DNA from: Paenibacillus sp. J2TS4
GTDB lineage: Bacteria; Bacillota; Bacilli; Paenibacillales; NBRC-103111
Direction: 5' to 3'
Assembly: GCF_018403245.1 (NCBI RefSeq)
Contig: NZ_BOSH01000002.1
Span: 558,001 to 622,000 of the forward strand
Length of the DNA: 64,000 bases
The notes under the pieces were generated by a model, which was given only the letters and a program-made list of their open reading frames with translations, ran no database searches and was not told the DNA's origin. This document shows, one piece after another, positions 49,852-59,998 of this stretch. The position numbers were made by a program, and so were the translations under genes. The stretch's first letter is position 1, and every line of letters starts with the position of its first letter.

Positions 49852-50988
49852 TTACAGATTAGTATCAAAAGGAGTTAGATTTTCCGGGCCTCCCTCCCGG
49901 ATCACATAAACATTTTCTATCCGAATGCCGAAATGTTCTATGTAAATTCCAGGCTCCACACTGACGACCATGCCTTCCTGCAGCATATCCTCACTGCCAG
50001 GGACCAGGTAAGGCCCTTCCTTATCGCTCACCCCAACACCATGTCCGAGATGATGGACAAGTGAATAACCGTGGCCGATCGATTGCAAAATTTCGTTTGC
50101 CGTATGAAACAGCTGCTTGGCGGAGGCTCCCGGCTTCAGCAGCTTTTCCACCTGTTCAAGCGCTTTCATCACAACTCCGTGCGCCTTCTGCTGGAGCTCT
50201 GTCGGCCGTCCCCCAATACAAATCGTCCGGCAATTATCCGCATGGTAACCAAGAATAGTCGGAAACAAGTCGGCCATCATTAAATCTCCGTTACGAACTA
50301 TCCGAGAAGTCGGCGGTCCTCCGATAGAATGAGTCCTTTCCCCGGTTACTAGATCGGACATACCCGCAAACTGAACGATTTGCTGGGTTTTCCGAATCGC
50401 TTGATCCGTCATAGCAGCGAATAAATCATATTCTGACATGCCTTCCTGGGCACATTCTCTCAGCGTATGGTAGCTCACTCCGTTCACGGCAGCCCCTGCC
50501 CGGATTCTGGCTATTTCATAAGGCTCCTTCAACAGACGCATCCCATTGAGGCATGAACGGGCATCGCCCCACTCTGCTCCGGCAAACTTGCGGCTCAACG
50601 GATCACTCCAGACCGTCGGGTAAGCGTCCGTCGCTATCTTTCCGGCTTCCATCGAGCTCACCGTATCCGCTATAAGCTCTGCCGCATTTTTCAACGGATC
50701 GGCCCATACATTCATATTATACGTCGGGTAAAGTTTGACATCGACGAAGGCAGGCAGCTTCTTTGGCTTATCCGATTCTCCGACAACATAAACGGCCTTT
50801 CCTTCCTTCGTAATGAATAACGAAGCCGGATGTTTGACCAGACCTTCGATATCCAGCAAATAACGATGGACTACAGGATCCGACATCCAACAAAGGTCTA
50901 CGCCAGCCTCATTCATAAATCGAACCAGCTTATCCAGTCTGCCTAACAGAACGCTTTCTTCAGCCCATAAAGCTTCAGTTGAAAACAT
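49852..50988 (-). CDS. M24-family aminopeptidase (Xaa-Pro type)
   Basis: 378 residues: an N-terminal creatinase-like domain (about 1-130) and a pita-bread catalytic domain. Metal ligands are visible: Asp in MMADLFPTI, Asp in GYHADNCRTI, His in HLGHGVGVSD, Glu in VSVEPGIYI and Glu in GIRIENVYVI. It resembles Xaa-Pro dipeptidases and aminopeptidases, though some relatives act on other amides. ATG at 50988 lies nine bases after GAGGAGGGG; starts further upstream would place this site inside the gene. Confidence 0.88.
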   Translation of the reverse strand: MFSTEALWAEESVLLGRLDKLVRFMNEAGVDLCWMSDPVVHRYLLDIEGLVKHPASLFITKEGKAVYVVGESDKPKKLPAFVDVKLYPTYNMNVWADPLKNAAELIADTVSSMEAGKIATDAYPTVWSDPLSRKFAGAEWGDARSCLNGMRLLKEPYEIARIRAGAAVNGVSYHTLRECAQEGMSEYDLFAAMTDQAIRKTQQIVQFAGMSDLVTGERTHSIGGPPTSRIVRNGDLMMADLFPTILGYHADNCRTICIGGRPTELQQKAHGVVMKALEQVEKLLKPGASAKQLFHTANEILQSIGHGYSLVHHLGHGVGVSDKEGPYLVPGSEDMLQEGMVVSVEPGIYIEHFGIRIENVYVIREGGPENLTPFDTNL

Positions 50989-51414
50989 ATAGACCATCCC
51001 CTCCTCAACATAAAAAAACAATAGCTCTGGTGAAATGATTCTTCAACCGCGCCTTCCGGTAATTAAAGGGTCCGACGTTGACTGCGGGTTCAATGGAAGA
51101 TTATCAATAAAATAATCTCAAAAGATGATAACATAAACAGAATACCATAGATTATGAGAAAAAGGCTTCAGTAGTGGCTTTTCTTATCGCCAAATACAAT
51201 TGGGCGGGATTCTGGAAGCGAAACCTTATCATTTTTTCCAGACAAAAATATATTCAAATGACGCAACCTTAACTATAATAAATAATGTCAGTCGATGAAG
51301 GTGCCGTCGTCATCGCAGCTTAATTGGCTAATAAACAAGGCGCTTGACCACAATTAGTCCTTGACAGATCGAGCACTGATTTCAAGGTTGAGCCATATAA
51401 AGGAGATGCATTTA
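50989..51414. other. Divergent intergenic region
   Basis: Nearly 430 bp between the M24 and MFS genes, AT-rich and with no coding character. It must contain both promoters. I see no convincing -35/-10 pair or operator. Confidence 0.45.
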
Positions 51415-52944
51415 TTGATTGCCAATCAAAGAAATATTGGATATGTTATCGCCGGGCTTCTGCTCGGTATCCTTATGGCGGCCATGGATAATACGATTGT
51501 CGCCGCAGCTATGGGAACGATTGTTTCCGAACTCGGCGGAGTAGATAAAATCGTCTGGGTTACTTCAGCTTATATGGTAACGACTATGGCGGGAACGCCG
51601 GTTTTTGGGAAATTGTCCGACATGTACGGCCGCAAACGCTTTTTTATTTTTGGAATGCTGGTGTTCCTGCTCGGATCCGTCCTTTGCGGAACGGCACAAA
51701 GTATCGAACAGCTCAGTATATACCGAGCGATTCAAGGGATTGGCGGAGGCGCCCTGATGCCCATCGCCTTTACCGTTGTATTCGATATTTTCCCTGCGGA
51801 AAAACGGGGCAAGATCACTGGCCTGTTCGGCGCGGTATTCGGCATTTCCAGCATATTCGGACCTTTACTGGGCGCCTATATTACCGAATACATAACCTGG
51901 CATTGGATATTCTATATCAATCTCCCGCTTGGCTTGGTCTCGCTTGCTTTTATTTATATTTTTTATCATGAGTCACTCGCGCATTCCAAGCAAAAAATCG
52001 ATTGGTGGGGAGCGTCTACTCTTGTAGCAGCGGTAGTAAGCCTGATGTTTGCCCTTGAATTGGGCGGACAACAGTATGCTTGGAGCTCACCGGTCATTAT
52101 CGGGCTTTTTGCAGCCTTCATCTTGTTTTTAGCTGTATTTTTATATGTGGAAACGAAAGCCGCAGAACCGATTATATCGTTCAAAATGTTTAAAAATCGT
52201 TTGTTTGCTGCTAGTAATGCGGTAGCCTTGTTCTATGGCTCCACTTTTATTGTCGCGACGATTTATATTCCGATTTTTGTGCAGGGCGTATTTGGCGGTT
52301 CCGCCTCGCAATCCGGCCTCATTCTGATGCCGATGATGATTGGATCGGTTGTAGGCAGCCAGACCGGAGGTTTCCTGACGATCAAAACGAGCTACCGCAA
52401 CATAATGATCTTTTCCGGCTTTTGCTTCGTTACCGGTATTTTCCTGCTGTCGACGTTGTCTCCCGAAATGGCCCGATCGATGCTTACCTTCTTCATGATT
52501 ATTACCGGGTTTGGCGTCGGTTTTTCGTTCTCCGTCTTAAGTATGGCGGCCATTCATGGCTTCGATATGCGGCAGCGCGGCTCGGCGACGTCTACGAACG
52601 CTTTTATGCGTTCCTTGGGGATGACCCTTGGAATCACAATTTTCGGCATTATCCAGCGGAATAAATTTGCCAATGGGCTGGAGGAAGCATTGGGCGGTGC
52701 CGCCGGATCAGCTCCGATCAACATTCAAGATCCCCGGGAAATGCTGTCACCGGAAAAGCGCTCCCTCATTCCGGCGGAATTGCTGGATAAAATGACGGAC
52801 ACCTTGTCCTCGTCCATCGCCCAGACCTTCCTGTGGGCACTCGTCCCGGCAGTGCTCGCGCTAATATTTGTGTTTACCATGACCGGCGAACGGCTGCAGA
52901 TGTCGGAAAAAAAAGCGGTACAGCCCGCTCCCAAAATGCGCTGA
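51415..52944 (+). CDS. DHA2-family MFS multidrug exporter
   Basis: 509 residues with about 14 helices. Motif A-like GKLSDMYGRKRFF after the second helix, motif D1 VAAAMGTIVSELGG (helix 1 region MAAMDNTIV), and motif C GAVFGISSIFGPLLGAYI in helix 5 mark a drug:H+ antiporter of the DHA2 group (LmrB/EmrB/QacA-like). A central hydrophilic stretch is short and the C terminus ends KKAVQPAPKMR. TTG at 51415 is chosen because AAGGAG sits nine bases upstream, while the ATG at 51406 directly abuts the site. The drug is not known. Confidence 0.87.
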   Translation: MIANQRNIGYVIAGLLLGILMAAMDNTIVAAAMGTIVSELGGVDKIVWVTSAYMVTTMAGTPVFGKLSDMYGRKRFFIFGMLVFLLGSVLCGTAQSIEQLSIYRAIQGIGGGALMPIAFTVVFDIFPAEKRGKITGLFGAVFGISSIFGPLLGAYITEYITWHWIFYINLPLGLVSLAFIYIFYHESLAHSKQKIDWWGASTLVAAVVSLMFALELGGQQYAWSSPVIIGLFAAFILFLAVFLYVETKAAEPIISFKMFKNRLFAASNAVALFYGSTFIVATIYIPIFVQGVFGGSASQSGLILMPMMIGSVVGSQTGGFLTIKTSYRNIMIFSGFCFVTGIFLLSTLSPEMARSMLTFFMIITGFGVGFSFSVLSMAAIHGFDMRQRGSATSTNAFMRSLGMTLGITIFGIIQRNKFANGLEEALGGAAGSAPINIQDPREMLSPEKRSLIPAELLDKMTDTLSSSIAQTFLWALVPAVLALIFVFTMTGERLQMSEKKAVQPAPKMR

Positions 52945-53047
52945 TATCTTCACTTGTTCAATACGAGTGCCTTTCTCGGCGTGCGCTCCAGCGTCACGAA
53001 GGTTCAGATCAAAGCGATTTGCTGCATGCTTCACCACTTTCTGGAAA

Positions 53048-53084
53048 CCCAAAACCCCTCCGAGGAGCTCAGAGGGGTTTTGGG
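53048..53084. terminator. Bidirectional terminator
   Basis: CCCAAAACCCCTC / GAGGGGTTTTGGG, 13-bp perfect stem with an 11-nt loop; ends both the MFS and odhB transcripts. Confidence 0.8.
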
Positions 53085-53118
53085 ATTACTTATTTAAAAG
53101 GAGAGTTGCGCCCACTCA

Positions 53119-54387
53119 TTACCCTTCGAGCAGCAAAGACTCCGGATCTTCCAGCAATTCCTTGACCGTAACGAGGAAGCGGACCGCTTCACTGCCGTCA
53201 ACGATACGATGGTCATAAGACAAAGCGATGTACATCATCGGGCGGTTTTCCATCCGCTCTTCGTCAATGGCAACCGGACGCCATTGAATTTTGTGCATGC
53301 CCAGAATACCTACTTGCGGTGTATTCAGAATAGGAGTCGATAAGAGCGATCCGAACACCCCGCCATTGGTAATGGTGAAGGTTCCGCCTTGCAAGTCAGC
53401 CAACGACAGCGAATTGCTGCGTGCTTTGCCTGCCAAGTCGACGATTTCTTTTTCGATTTCGGCAAAGCTTAGACGGTCGGCGTCGCGGACTACCGGAACG
53501 ACCAGACCTTCTTTAGCGGATACGGCAATACCGATATCATAGTACTTCTTGGCTAAAATTTCTTCGCCGGAAATTTCGGCGTTCAACAATGGGAAAGCTT
53601 TAAGAGCACCGACAACAGCTTTAGTAAAGAACGACATAAAGCCAAGTCCAACTTCATGCTTTTCTTTGAACTTATCCTTCCGGCGCTTCCGTACATCGAG
53701 GATTGCAGACATGTCCACCTCGTTAAATGTCGTCAGCATCGCCGCCGTTTGCTGAGCTTCTACTAAACGGTTAGCGATGGTAATCCGGCGCCGCGACATC
53801 CGAATGCGTTCAATCGGCTTGGCCGGGTTAATGACTGCTGGCTCCGCTGCCTTGACAGACTCCGGACGTTGGGCAGCCGGAGCTTTAGCAGCTTGCGTGC
53901 CAGCGGCAAACGACTGGACATCGCTAGGATAAACTCTGCCGCTCGGGTCTACCGCTTGCACTTGACGCAAATCGATTCCTTGCTCTCTGGCCAGCTTTCT
54001 GGCGGCTGGAGTAGCTAATGGCGCTGCCTCCGCAGATGGCTGACTGGTGCTGCTAGCCGCAGGAGCAGCAGCTTCAGCTTGAGGAGCAGCCGGGCTCTCT
54101 TGAGCAGAAGCTTCGGCAGCCTGAGCTGCTGGAGCGGCTCCGGCTGAAAGAGCTCCCGCTCCAATCATCCCGATCACTTCGCCCACCTGAACGGTGTCTC
54201 CTTCTTGTTTAAGAATCTGGGTCAGCACGCCATCCTGTTCAGCGGTGATTTCCAAATTTACTTTGTCGGTTTCCAGTTCAAGCAGCAGATCTCCCTGGCT
54301 GACCGACTCCCCTTCTTTTTTAATCCATTGGGCAATGGTTCCTTCCGAGATCGATTCGCCAATCTCAGGTACTATGATTTCACTCAC
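53119..54387 (-). CDS. odhB: 2-oxoglutarate dehydrogenase E2 (dihydrolipoyl succinyltransferase)
   Basis: 422 residues. Lipoyl domain 1-76 with the lipoylated Lys in [11 protein letters not shown], an Ala/Pro-rich linker, a peripheral-subunit-binding domain (about 128-162: [33 protein letters not shown]) and a catalytic domain ending in [15 protein letters not shown] with the active His and Asp. The single lipoyl domain and sequence match OdhB/SucB. The start is GTG at 54387, preceded by GGAGG. It follows odhA by 21 bp; E3 is encoded elsewhere. Confidence 0.94.
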   Translation of the reverse strand: MSEIIVPEIGESISEGTIAQWIKKEGESVSQGDLLLELETDKVNLEITAEQDGVLTQILKQEGDTVQVGEVIGMIGAGALSAGAAPAAQAAEASAQESPAAPQAEAAAPAASSTSQPSAEAAPLATPAARKLAREQGIDLRQVQAVDPSGRVYPSDVQSFAAGTQAAKAPAAQRPESVKAAEPAVINPAKPIERIRMSRRRITIANRLVEAQQTAAMLTTFNEVDMSAILDVRKRRKDKFKEKHEVGLGFMSFFTKAVVGALKAFPLLNAEISGEEILAKKYYDIGIAVSAKEGLVVPVVRDADRLSFAEIEKEIVDLAGKARSNSLSLADLQGGTFTITNGGVFGSLLSTPILNTPQVGILGMHKIQWRPVAIDEERMENRPMMYIALSYDHRIVDGSEAVRFLVTVKELLEDPESLLLEG

Positions 54388-54408
54388 AGCTGTATCCTCC
54401 CTGCTTTA

Positions 54409-57273
54409 TTAGTTTTCAAAGAAGCTTCGATTTAATGCATTCGAGATCAGCCGTTGCTGTTCCATGCTATGGACGGACTGATAGCCACTTGCTGGGCTGG
54501 AACGATCCGGACGGCCAATATAACGGACATTGACTTTGCTCGGAGCTATCGACCGGATACGGGGATCCATAAAGAACCAGGCCCCCATATTGCGAGGCTC
54601 TTCCTGAACCCAGACGATATCCTTCAATTTGGGGTAACGCTGAATGATAGCTTCGATTTCGCTTTGGGCGAACGGATACAGCTGCTCGACACGAATGATG
54701 TGGAGCCAGTCATAATCCTGATTTGCGTCTGCTTCCAAAGCCTCTTCCAGATCAATCGCTACTTTGCCGCTGCAAAGAATCAGCCGTTCCACTTTTTTCG
54801 GATTAGCTCCGAGACCAGCTTGCTCCAATACGGGCCGGAAAGTTCCTTCACTGAATTCGGAGCCCGGGGAAGCTACCCGCGGATTACGGATTAAGCTCTT
54901 GGGAGCCATCAGCACGAGCGGACGCGCATCTTCGGTTTCCGTTAATGCTGCCTGCATACGGAGCAGATGGAAATATTGGGAAGCGCTGGTTAAATAAGCA
55001 ACCTTCCAGTTCTCCTCGCCGGCGAGCTGCATAAACCGCTCCAATCGAGCACTCGAGTGCTCTGGGCCCTGTCCTTCATAACCATGCGGCAGGAGCATGG
55101 CCAAGCTTGATTTTTGCCGCCATTTGCTGCCACCAGCCGAGATGAATTGATCAATAATAACTTGGGCCGCGTTAGCGAAGTCGCCATATTGGGCTTCCCA
55201 CAGAACGAAGGTTTCTGGCGCAAATACGTTATATCCATACTCAAAACCAAGGACAGAGGCTTCCGACAACGGGCTGTTATAGACCGCGAACGAAGCTTTA
55301 GCCTGCGGCAAGCGGTGCAGCGGTGAATATTTCCGACCTGTCTCCGCATCGTTAAGCACCACATGTCGATGAGCAAAGGTGCCCCGCTCTGAATCCTGAC
55401 CGCTTAACCGAACCGGTTTGCCGTCCGCAAGAATCGTCGCAAAAGCGAGCGTTTCGGCCAAGGCCCAATCGACTTTTTCCCCATCCTCCAACGCATTGGC
55501 GCGTCTTTCCAGTATTCGTTTAAGCTTGGGGTAGACTTTGAAGTCTTCCGGCCAAGCCAGTAAATCCCGATTGATTTCCTTAAGCAGCTCCTGCGGAACC
55601 GCCGTAACGATACTTTGCGAGCTCAGCCCATTTCCGGCTCCATTGCCATTAACGCCATTCTCCTGGGGCGGGTTATCTTTAATTTCGTCATAGGCTTCCT
55701 TAAGACGCGCAGCAATATTCTGTCTCATTTGCTCGGTCTTTTCTTCCGTTATGAACTTATCGTTAATCAGCTTACTGGCGTACAGCCTGCTGACCGTCGG
55801 ATGATTCTTCACTTTGGAATACATAATCGGCTGGGTCGTTTCCGGATCGTCAGATTCATTATGGCCGTAGCGGCGGTAACCGATCAGATCAATCAGGAAA
55901 TCCTTCTTAAACCGGGAACGATAATCACACGCCATGCGAACTGCTGCGATACACGCTTCCGGGTCGTCTGCGTTAACGTGAACGATCGGGATTTCATAGC
56001 CTTTGGCCAAATCACTGGCATAGTAAGTCGAGCGAGAATCCGAGCTTTCAGTAGTAAAGCCAAGACGATTGTTGACGATAATGTGAATGGTGCCGCCATT
56101 GCTATAGCCCTTCAATTTATTGAAGTTTAGCGTTTCTGCAACGATTCCCTCTCCGGCGAACGCCGCATCCCCGTGCATAAGCACAGCCGCAGCCTTGCTC
56201 TCATCCTGCTTCGGATAGCCTGGCTCGCTGCGATCATCCTGAGCGGCCCGGGTGAATCCTTCCACTACCGGATTGACAAATTCCAGGTGGCTCGGATTGT
56301 TAGCCAGAGTTAGTCGAATAGGAGGCATTTCTCCTTCCGTTACGGAACGATCCGCACCCAAGTGGTACTTCACGTCGCCGCTCCAGCCATAGTTGATGCC
56401 GGTCGAGCCTTCTGATGGAAATAGATCTTTATTGGGCGAATGGTGGAACTCGGAAAATATTTTTCCATAAGGCTTGCCCAATACATGAGCAAGGACGTTA
56501 AGACGCCCGCGATGCGCCATTCCCATTAAAATATGCTTGCAGCCTTCCCGGCCTACCGAACGGACGACCTCATCCAGCATCGGAATAAGCACGTCGTTGC
56601 CTTCTACGGAAAACCGCTTCTGTCCAACAAACGTCCGGTGCAAGAACGATTCAAATTGCTCCACTTGAATAAGCCTGTCCAATAATTCGGTCCGCTCTTC
56701 CAAAGAAAGCTGCTTACCGGACAGCGCCTCGGTTTCTACACGATGATTCAGCCAATTCCGCTCTTGCTCTTCATGGACGTGGCTAAACTCATAGGCTGTC
56801 GATTTCGTATAAATTTTCCGCAGCTGTTCGATCGCATCCCATGCGGTTACGACATGTCCCGGGGCATTCTCCCATATTAGAGAAGCGGGGAACGCCAATA
56901 AGTCGTCTTTGCTCAACTGGTAAGTTTCCGGCTCAAGAAGCCGGGTATCCGCAGTTAAGCCAAGTCCCAACGGATCTAAATCCGCTGCCAGATGACCATA
57001 AGTACGGATGTTCATAACCAATGTTTTAGCTGCGACGACCTTTTTTAACAAATCTGCCGAAATTTCGATGTTTTCAATGGATTGCGGTGCATTGCCGCCC
57101 TCTGATTTTAACCAGGATGGCGGGGCTCCCCATCTGACAAACAATTCCTTGAACGTCGGTTCCACAGAGTCGGGATCGGCTGTGTATCGCTCATATTGCT
57201 CGTAAATGTACCCCAGGTTCGGACCATAGTAGGTTTGCCAAGGATTTAGCTTGGTCATATCCCCAATCGCCAT
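54409..57273 (-). CDS. odhA: 2-oxoglutarate dehydrogenase E1
   Basis: 954 residues, close to the Bacillus OdhA length. PWQTYYGPNLGYIYEQYERY at the N terminus, MAHRGRLNVLAHVLGKPY, the thiamine-PP segment HGDAAFAGEGIVAETLN with NNRLGFTT, and a transketolase-like C-terminal domain (FRPVLEQ, WVQEEPRNMGAWFFM). It decarboxylates 2-oxoglutarate and loads succinyl onto OdhB. GGGGAGG precedes the ATG. A Gly/Asn-rich insert (ENGVNGNGAGNGLSSQ, about 545-560) is a likely flexible linker. It is the first gene of odhAB, with a promoter near 57.41 kb. Confidence 0.94.
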   Translation of the reverse strand: MAIGDMTKLNPWQTYYGPNLGYIYEQYERYTADPDSVEPTFKELFVRWGAPPSWLKSEGGNAPQSIENIEISADLLKKVVAAKTLVMNIRTYGHLAADLDPLGLGLTADTRLLEPETYQLSKDDLLAFPASLIWENAPGHVVTAWDAIEQLRKIYTKSTAYEFSHVHEEQERNWLNHRVETEALSGKQLSLEERTELLDRLIQVEQFESFLHRTFVGQKRFSVEGNDVLIPMLDEVVRSVGREGCKHILMGMAHRGRLNVLAHVLGKPYGKIFSEFHHSPNKDLFPSEGSTGINYGWSGDVKYHLGADRSVTEGEMPPIRLTLANNPSHLEFVNPVVEGFTRAAQDDRSEPGYPKQDESKAAAVLMHGDAAFAGEGIVAETLNFNKLKGYSNGGTIHIIVNNRLGFTTESSDSRSTYYASDLAKGYEIPIVHVNADDPEACIAAVRMACDYRSRFKKDFLIDLIGYRRYGHNESDDPETTQPIMYSKVKNHPTVSRLYASKLINDKFITEEKTEQMRQNIAARLKEAYDEIKDNPPQENGVNGNGAGNGLSSQSIVTAVPQELLKEINRDLLAWPEDFKVYPKLKRILERRANALEDGEKVDWALAETLAFATILADGKPVRLSGQDSERGTFAHRHVVLNDAETGRKYSPLHRLPQAKASFAVYNSPLSEASVLGFEYGYNVFAPETFVLWEAQYGDFANAAQVIIDQFISAGGSKWRQKSSLAMLLPHGYEGQGPEHSSARLERFMQLAGEENWKVAYLTSASQYFHLLRMQAALTETEDARPLVLMAPKSLIRNPRVASPGSEFSEGTFRPVLEQAGLGANPKKVERLILCSGKVAIDLEEALEADANQDYDWLHIIRVEQLYPFAQSEIEAIIQRYPKLKDIVWVQEEPRNMGAWFFMDPRIRSIAPSKVNVRYIGRPDRSSPASGYQSVHSMEQQRLISNALNRSFFEN

Positions 57274-57403
57274 TGAAGTTAAACCTCCCCTTGCATCATC
57301 ATGATAGCCGTAAGTAAGCTGCTTGTTTTCATGTTCCCGTTAATTTTGTAAGTAATATTCCCGTTTTTGTACTGCGGTAGTCTTCTTAATTCAATAAGTC
57401 CTC

Positions 57404-57431
57404 TCTATACTATAAACCTTAATAATGTAAA
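57404..57431 (-). promoter_or_regulatory. Putative odhA promoter
   Basis: Minus strand TTTACA (57426-57431), 16 bp, TATAGA (57404-57409), about 130 bp upstream of the odhA ATG. Both boxes are one or two bases off consensus. Confidence 0.4.
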
Positions 57432-58079
57432 TATTAAATATTGATTAGTCATCATATCGATCTAATTTTGAGATGAATCCACCCTCCCTTTAATTAAGAA
57501 CATTCAGAGCGTGTTCCCCCGTTTCTAGGCGGAAATCGCTGTTCTTCCCCCGGACATACCGAAAAGACCGGGCTCGTTGATCTCTCTCAAACCGATCTCC
57601 TTATGGTATAGAACCGCTAATGATCCCAAGGGAAATTTCATTGCTGATGCAAACATTAATTAAGGAAAGAGCCTGTTGATCATGCCGGGCATTCCTGCTG
57701 CAGCATCGTTAATAGCTCTGGTCTTTTTTGCCGCGAAATTTGACATCATTTGTCGATTTTTCGTCACTCTATTGTCATATTTAGTCGCAGCATCTACTAC
57801 TCTATCATATTACCGAGCTAATGTTAAGCTTTCGTTGAATAAAGGAAGAATCTCGTGTTCAGCCTCCTTTTAATTCTATAAAAACTTAATGATATGGCAT
57901 CATTTGGCCAATCATCCAGCCAATAATTCTGATTTCAAATAATTAGCCATCCTATTGCTCGACGCCAGCTGATTATGATATATTAGGCAGTGTCTAAATT
58001 AATTAGGTGCTGCCTAACTTTATACTTAAAGATGATCAACCCCACGATAATCAAATGATGATCAAGAAGGAGGATCGGC
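57432..58079. other. Intergenic, no supported gene
   Basis: About 650 bp between odhA and the small XRE gene. A hydrophobic 65-codon plus-strand frame (57676-57873, MIMPGIPAAASLIALVFFAA...) has only a weak ribosome site (GGAAAG, long spacing) and is not called. The last 120 bp is AT-rich (TGATATATTAGGCAGTGTC) and likely holds the promoter of the 58.08 kb gene. Confidence 0.5.
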
Positions 58080-58337
58080 ATGCTCATCTGGATGCTGCGA
58101 CAGTTAATGGCTGAAAGAGGAATATGGACAGGGGCGGAGCTGGGGAGATTATTAATGGACCAGGCCGGATATCGTTTATCTCCTCCGTCCATCAGCGCTT
58201 TGCTTAACGGCCAGCCCAAACAAATGAAAGCGGATACGATGGATGCGTTGTGCACCGTCTTGAGATGTACTCCCAGTGATTTATGGGTTCATATCCCATC
58301 GACTAAGGGGGATCATAATCTTCAGAACATTTCATAG
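58080..58337 (+). CDS. Small XRE-type HTH regulator
   Basis: 85 residues, a single Cro/C1-type HTH of the YozG/HTH_26 group: LRQLMAERGIWTGAELGRLLMDQAGYRLSPPSISALLNGQPKQMKADTMDALCTVLRCTPSDLW. Such short regulators often autoregulate. AAGGAGGATCGGC precedes the ATG. The peptide deformylase gene starts 50 bp downstream on the same strand, so they may be co-transcribed; whether it regulates def is unknown. Confidence 0.85.
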   Translation: MLIWMLRQLMAERGIWTGAELGRLLMDQAGYRLSPPSISALLNGQPKQMKADTMDALCTVLRCTPSDLWVHIPSTKGDHNLQNIS

Positions 58338-58386
58338 CTTCTGCTCGGAATTAATCCCTTATTTAAGAAAGGCATGGTGATGAACA

Positions 58387-58905
58387 ATGGCTATCAGGAC
58401 TATTCTTCCGTTTGGAGAGGCTGTATTAAGGAAAAAGGCCAAGCCCGTTACGGAGTTCTCCCCTAAGTTGTTCAAATTGCTGGATGACATGAAGGATACG
58501 TTATATGAGGCCGACGGGCGCGCCGGTTTGGCCGCTCCGCAAATCGGCATCTTGAGAAGAGTGGTAGTCATGGATTGCGGAGAAGGATTGATAGAACTGA
58601 TCAATCCGGAGATTATAGCCATGGAAGGAGAACAAACAGGCCCGGAAGCCTGTCTGTCCTATCCCGGTTATACGGGAATCGTTAAAAGAGCATACTATGT
58701 GAAGGTCCAGAGCATGAACCGACAAGGCGAGCGCTTCACACTGGAGGGAGAAGGTTATCTTGCCCGATGCATCCAGCATGAGACAGATCATTTGAACGGT
58801 GTGCTGTTCATCGATCACATTGAAGGCAACTCCCTCTTCGACGATCATAGCGGTCAAAGCGTCAATGTACTCGATGCCCTCCGTCTATCTAATCGGGACC
58901 TGTAG
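58387..58905 (+). CDS. def: Peptide deformylase
   Basis: 172 residues. Removes the formyl group from new protein N termini. All three motifs are present: GRAGLAAPQIG (motif 1), PEACLSYPG (motif 2, metal Cys; Ala in place of the usual Gly before Cys) and QHETDHLNG (motif 3, metal His pair with catalytic Glu). The length and the EACLS variant fit type-1/3 deformylases; a second deformylase may exist elsewhere. The ribosome site is weak (AAAGGCATGGTGATGAACA). Downstream there is no def-fmt pairing. Confidence 0.92.
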   Translation: MAIRTILPFGEAVLRKKAKPVTEFSPKLFKLLDDMKDTLYEADGRAGLAAPQIGILRRVVVMDCGEGLIELINPEIIAMEGEQTGPEACLSYPGYTGIVKRAYYVKVQSMNRQGERFTLEGEGYLARCIQHETDHLNGVLFIDHIEGNSLFDDHSGQSVNVLDALRLSNRDL

Positions 58906-58987
58906 AATGCAGTTGCCTGTTGCAGAGAAGGACAACTGCCGTATTTCTGCTTATACCCTTAGACGAAAATCCCGCAATATACCTGAG

Positions 58988-59030
58988 AAAAAACACCCCG
59001 GCATAGGCTATGCCTGCGTAAGAGGTGCTT
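58988..59030 (-). terminator. Terminator of DUF92 gene
   Basis: Minus strand AGCACCTC ... GGGGTGT with the inner palindrome GGCATA-GCC-TATGCC, then TTTTTTCTC; 43 bp past the DUF92 stop. The stem is interrupted by an internal loop. Confidence 0.6.
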
Positions 59031-59072
59031 CCCGATTGGTTGTATTTGCTTCGTTGATCCAGACACAAGGGA

Positions 59073-59903
59073 TTACGGTATAACAAGGGTTAGCAGCAAG
59101 CTAACCAAGCCTCCCGCCGCAGAGCTGAGCGCATTGACCGCATCATTGGTCATCCAGCCGAGACCTCGGATTCTATCGGTCGACGTTTCACAGTGGCTCG
59201 TTTTCTCCACCTCCGCTCCGCAAATCCGGCAGCGATACATTACTTGAACGACCGCCCCCAGCCAGGAATCGATCAGCGATCCGGCAAGTCCTCCGATTAT
59301 TCCCAAGGCAAGCAGTGGCCACGGCCCGGCAGCTATGCCTAATGATGAATCTAACGCATCCTGTTGCAGCAGCGATAACAGCCAGGCGGTGGCTCCGATG
59401 ACCAGCCCCCCGGCCGCAGAAGCAGCAATGCCCAGCTTCGTGATCCCGCCCGAGGTACCGGCCGCTACTTTACGTCCAGTTACGATGGAGCGAGGCTGAC
59501 TGCGGCTCCATCCTCCGATTTCTGTTGCCCAAGTATCGGCGGTCACCGTTGCCATCACTCCGATAAACGCCGCCCACCACCCGGGATTCGGCCATAAGGC
59601 ATGACCGAGACAAAGCAATAGCCCCAATCCACCGTTAGCAAGCACTTGTCCCGCATCCCTGCGTCCTGATTTGGCATAGCCGCTCTCAGCCTTCGCTTTA
59701 CTCCGGCTTTTCCATTTGGACAGCAAGGTGGAAGTAACGAAGAACGCGATCAGGGTACCATACCACGGCAAGCTTCCAGCCGCATACATAGCCGTGCCGA
59801 GAACTACCGCCGCAACCAGCCCGGATCGGGATAGGGAGCTTTTCCAGTAAGCCGCTCCGGCGATGACTAAGCTGCCGGCTAATCCAATCCACCATTCCCC
59901 CAC
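59073..59903 (-). CDS. DUF92 family membrane protein
   Basis: 276 residues with about seven helices. DUF92/TMEM19 marks: GGRRDAGQ-like SGRRDAGQVLANGGLGLLLCLG, ATVTADTWATEIGGWSRSQPRSI, TSGGITKLGIAASAAGG and GLAGSLIDSWLGAVVQ, then CRICGAEVEKTSHC and a final GLGWMTNDAVNALSSAAGG. The plant and cyanobacterial relatives are phytyl-phosphate kinases (VTE6), so a lipid-phosphate role is possible, but bacterial members are uncharacterised. GTG start with GAGAGGGGG upstream. Confidence 0.85.
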   Translation of the reverse strand: MGEWWIGLAGSLVIAGAAYWKSSLSRSGLVAAVVLGTAMYAAGSLPWYGTLIAFFVTSTLLSKWKSRSKAKAESGYAKSGRRDAGQVLANGGLGLLLCLGHALWPNPGWWAAFIGVMATVTADTWATEIGGWSRSQPRSIVTGRKVAAGTSGGITKLGIAASAAGGLVIGATAWLLSLLQQDALDSSLGIAAGPWPLLALGIIGGLAGSLIDSWLGAVVQVMYRCRICGAEVEKTSHCETSTDRIRGLGWMTNDAVNALSSAAGGLVSLLLTLVIP

Positions 59904-59998
59904 GGGTATCCCCCTCTCCTATGCTTCAAGCTACCCAACGAGAATTATATCAAATATACAGTTTAATAAAACCTGTAAGGAGAGGAACATTGGGATGA

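Noticed and set aside
57676..57873. 65-codon hydrophobic frame in the odhA-XRE spacer
   Set aside because: Weak, badly spaced ribosome site and no relatives that I recognise; composition follows the AT-rich spacer.
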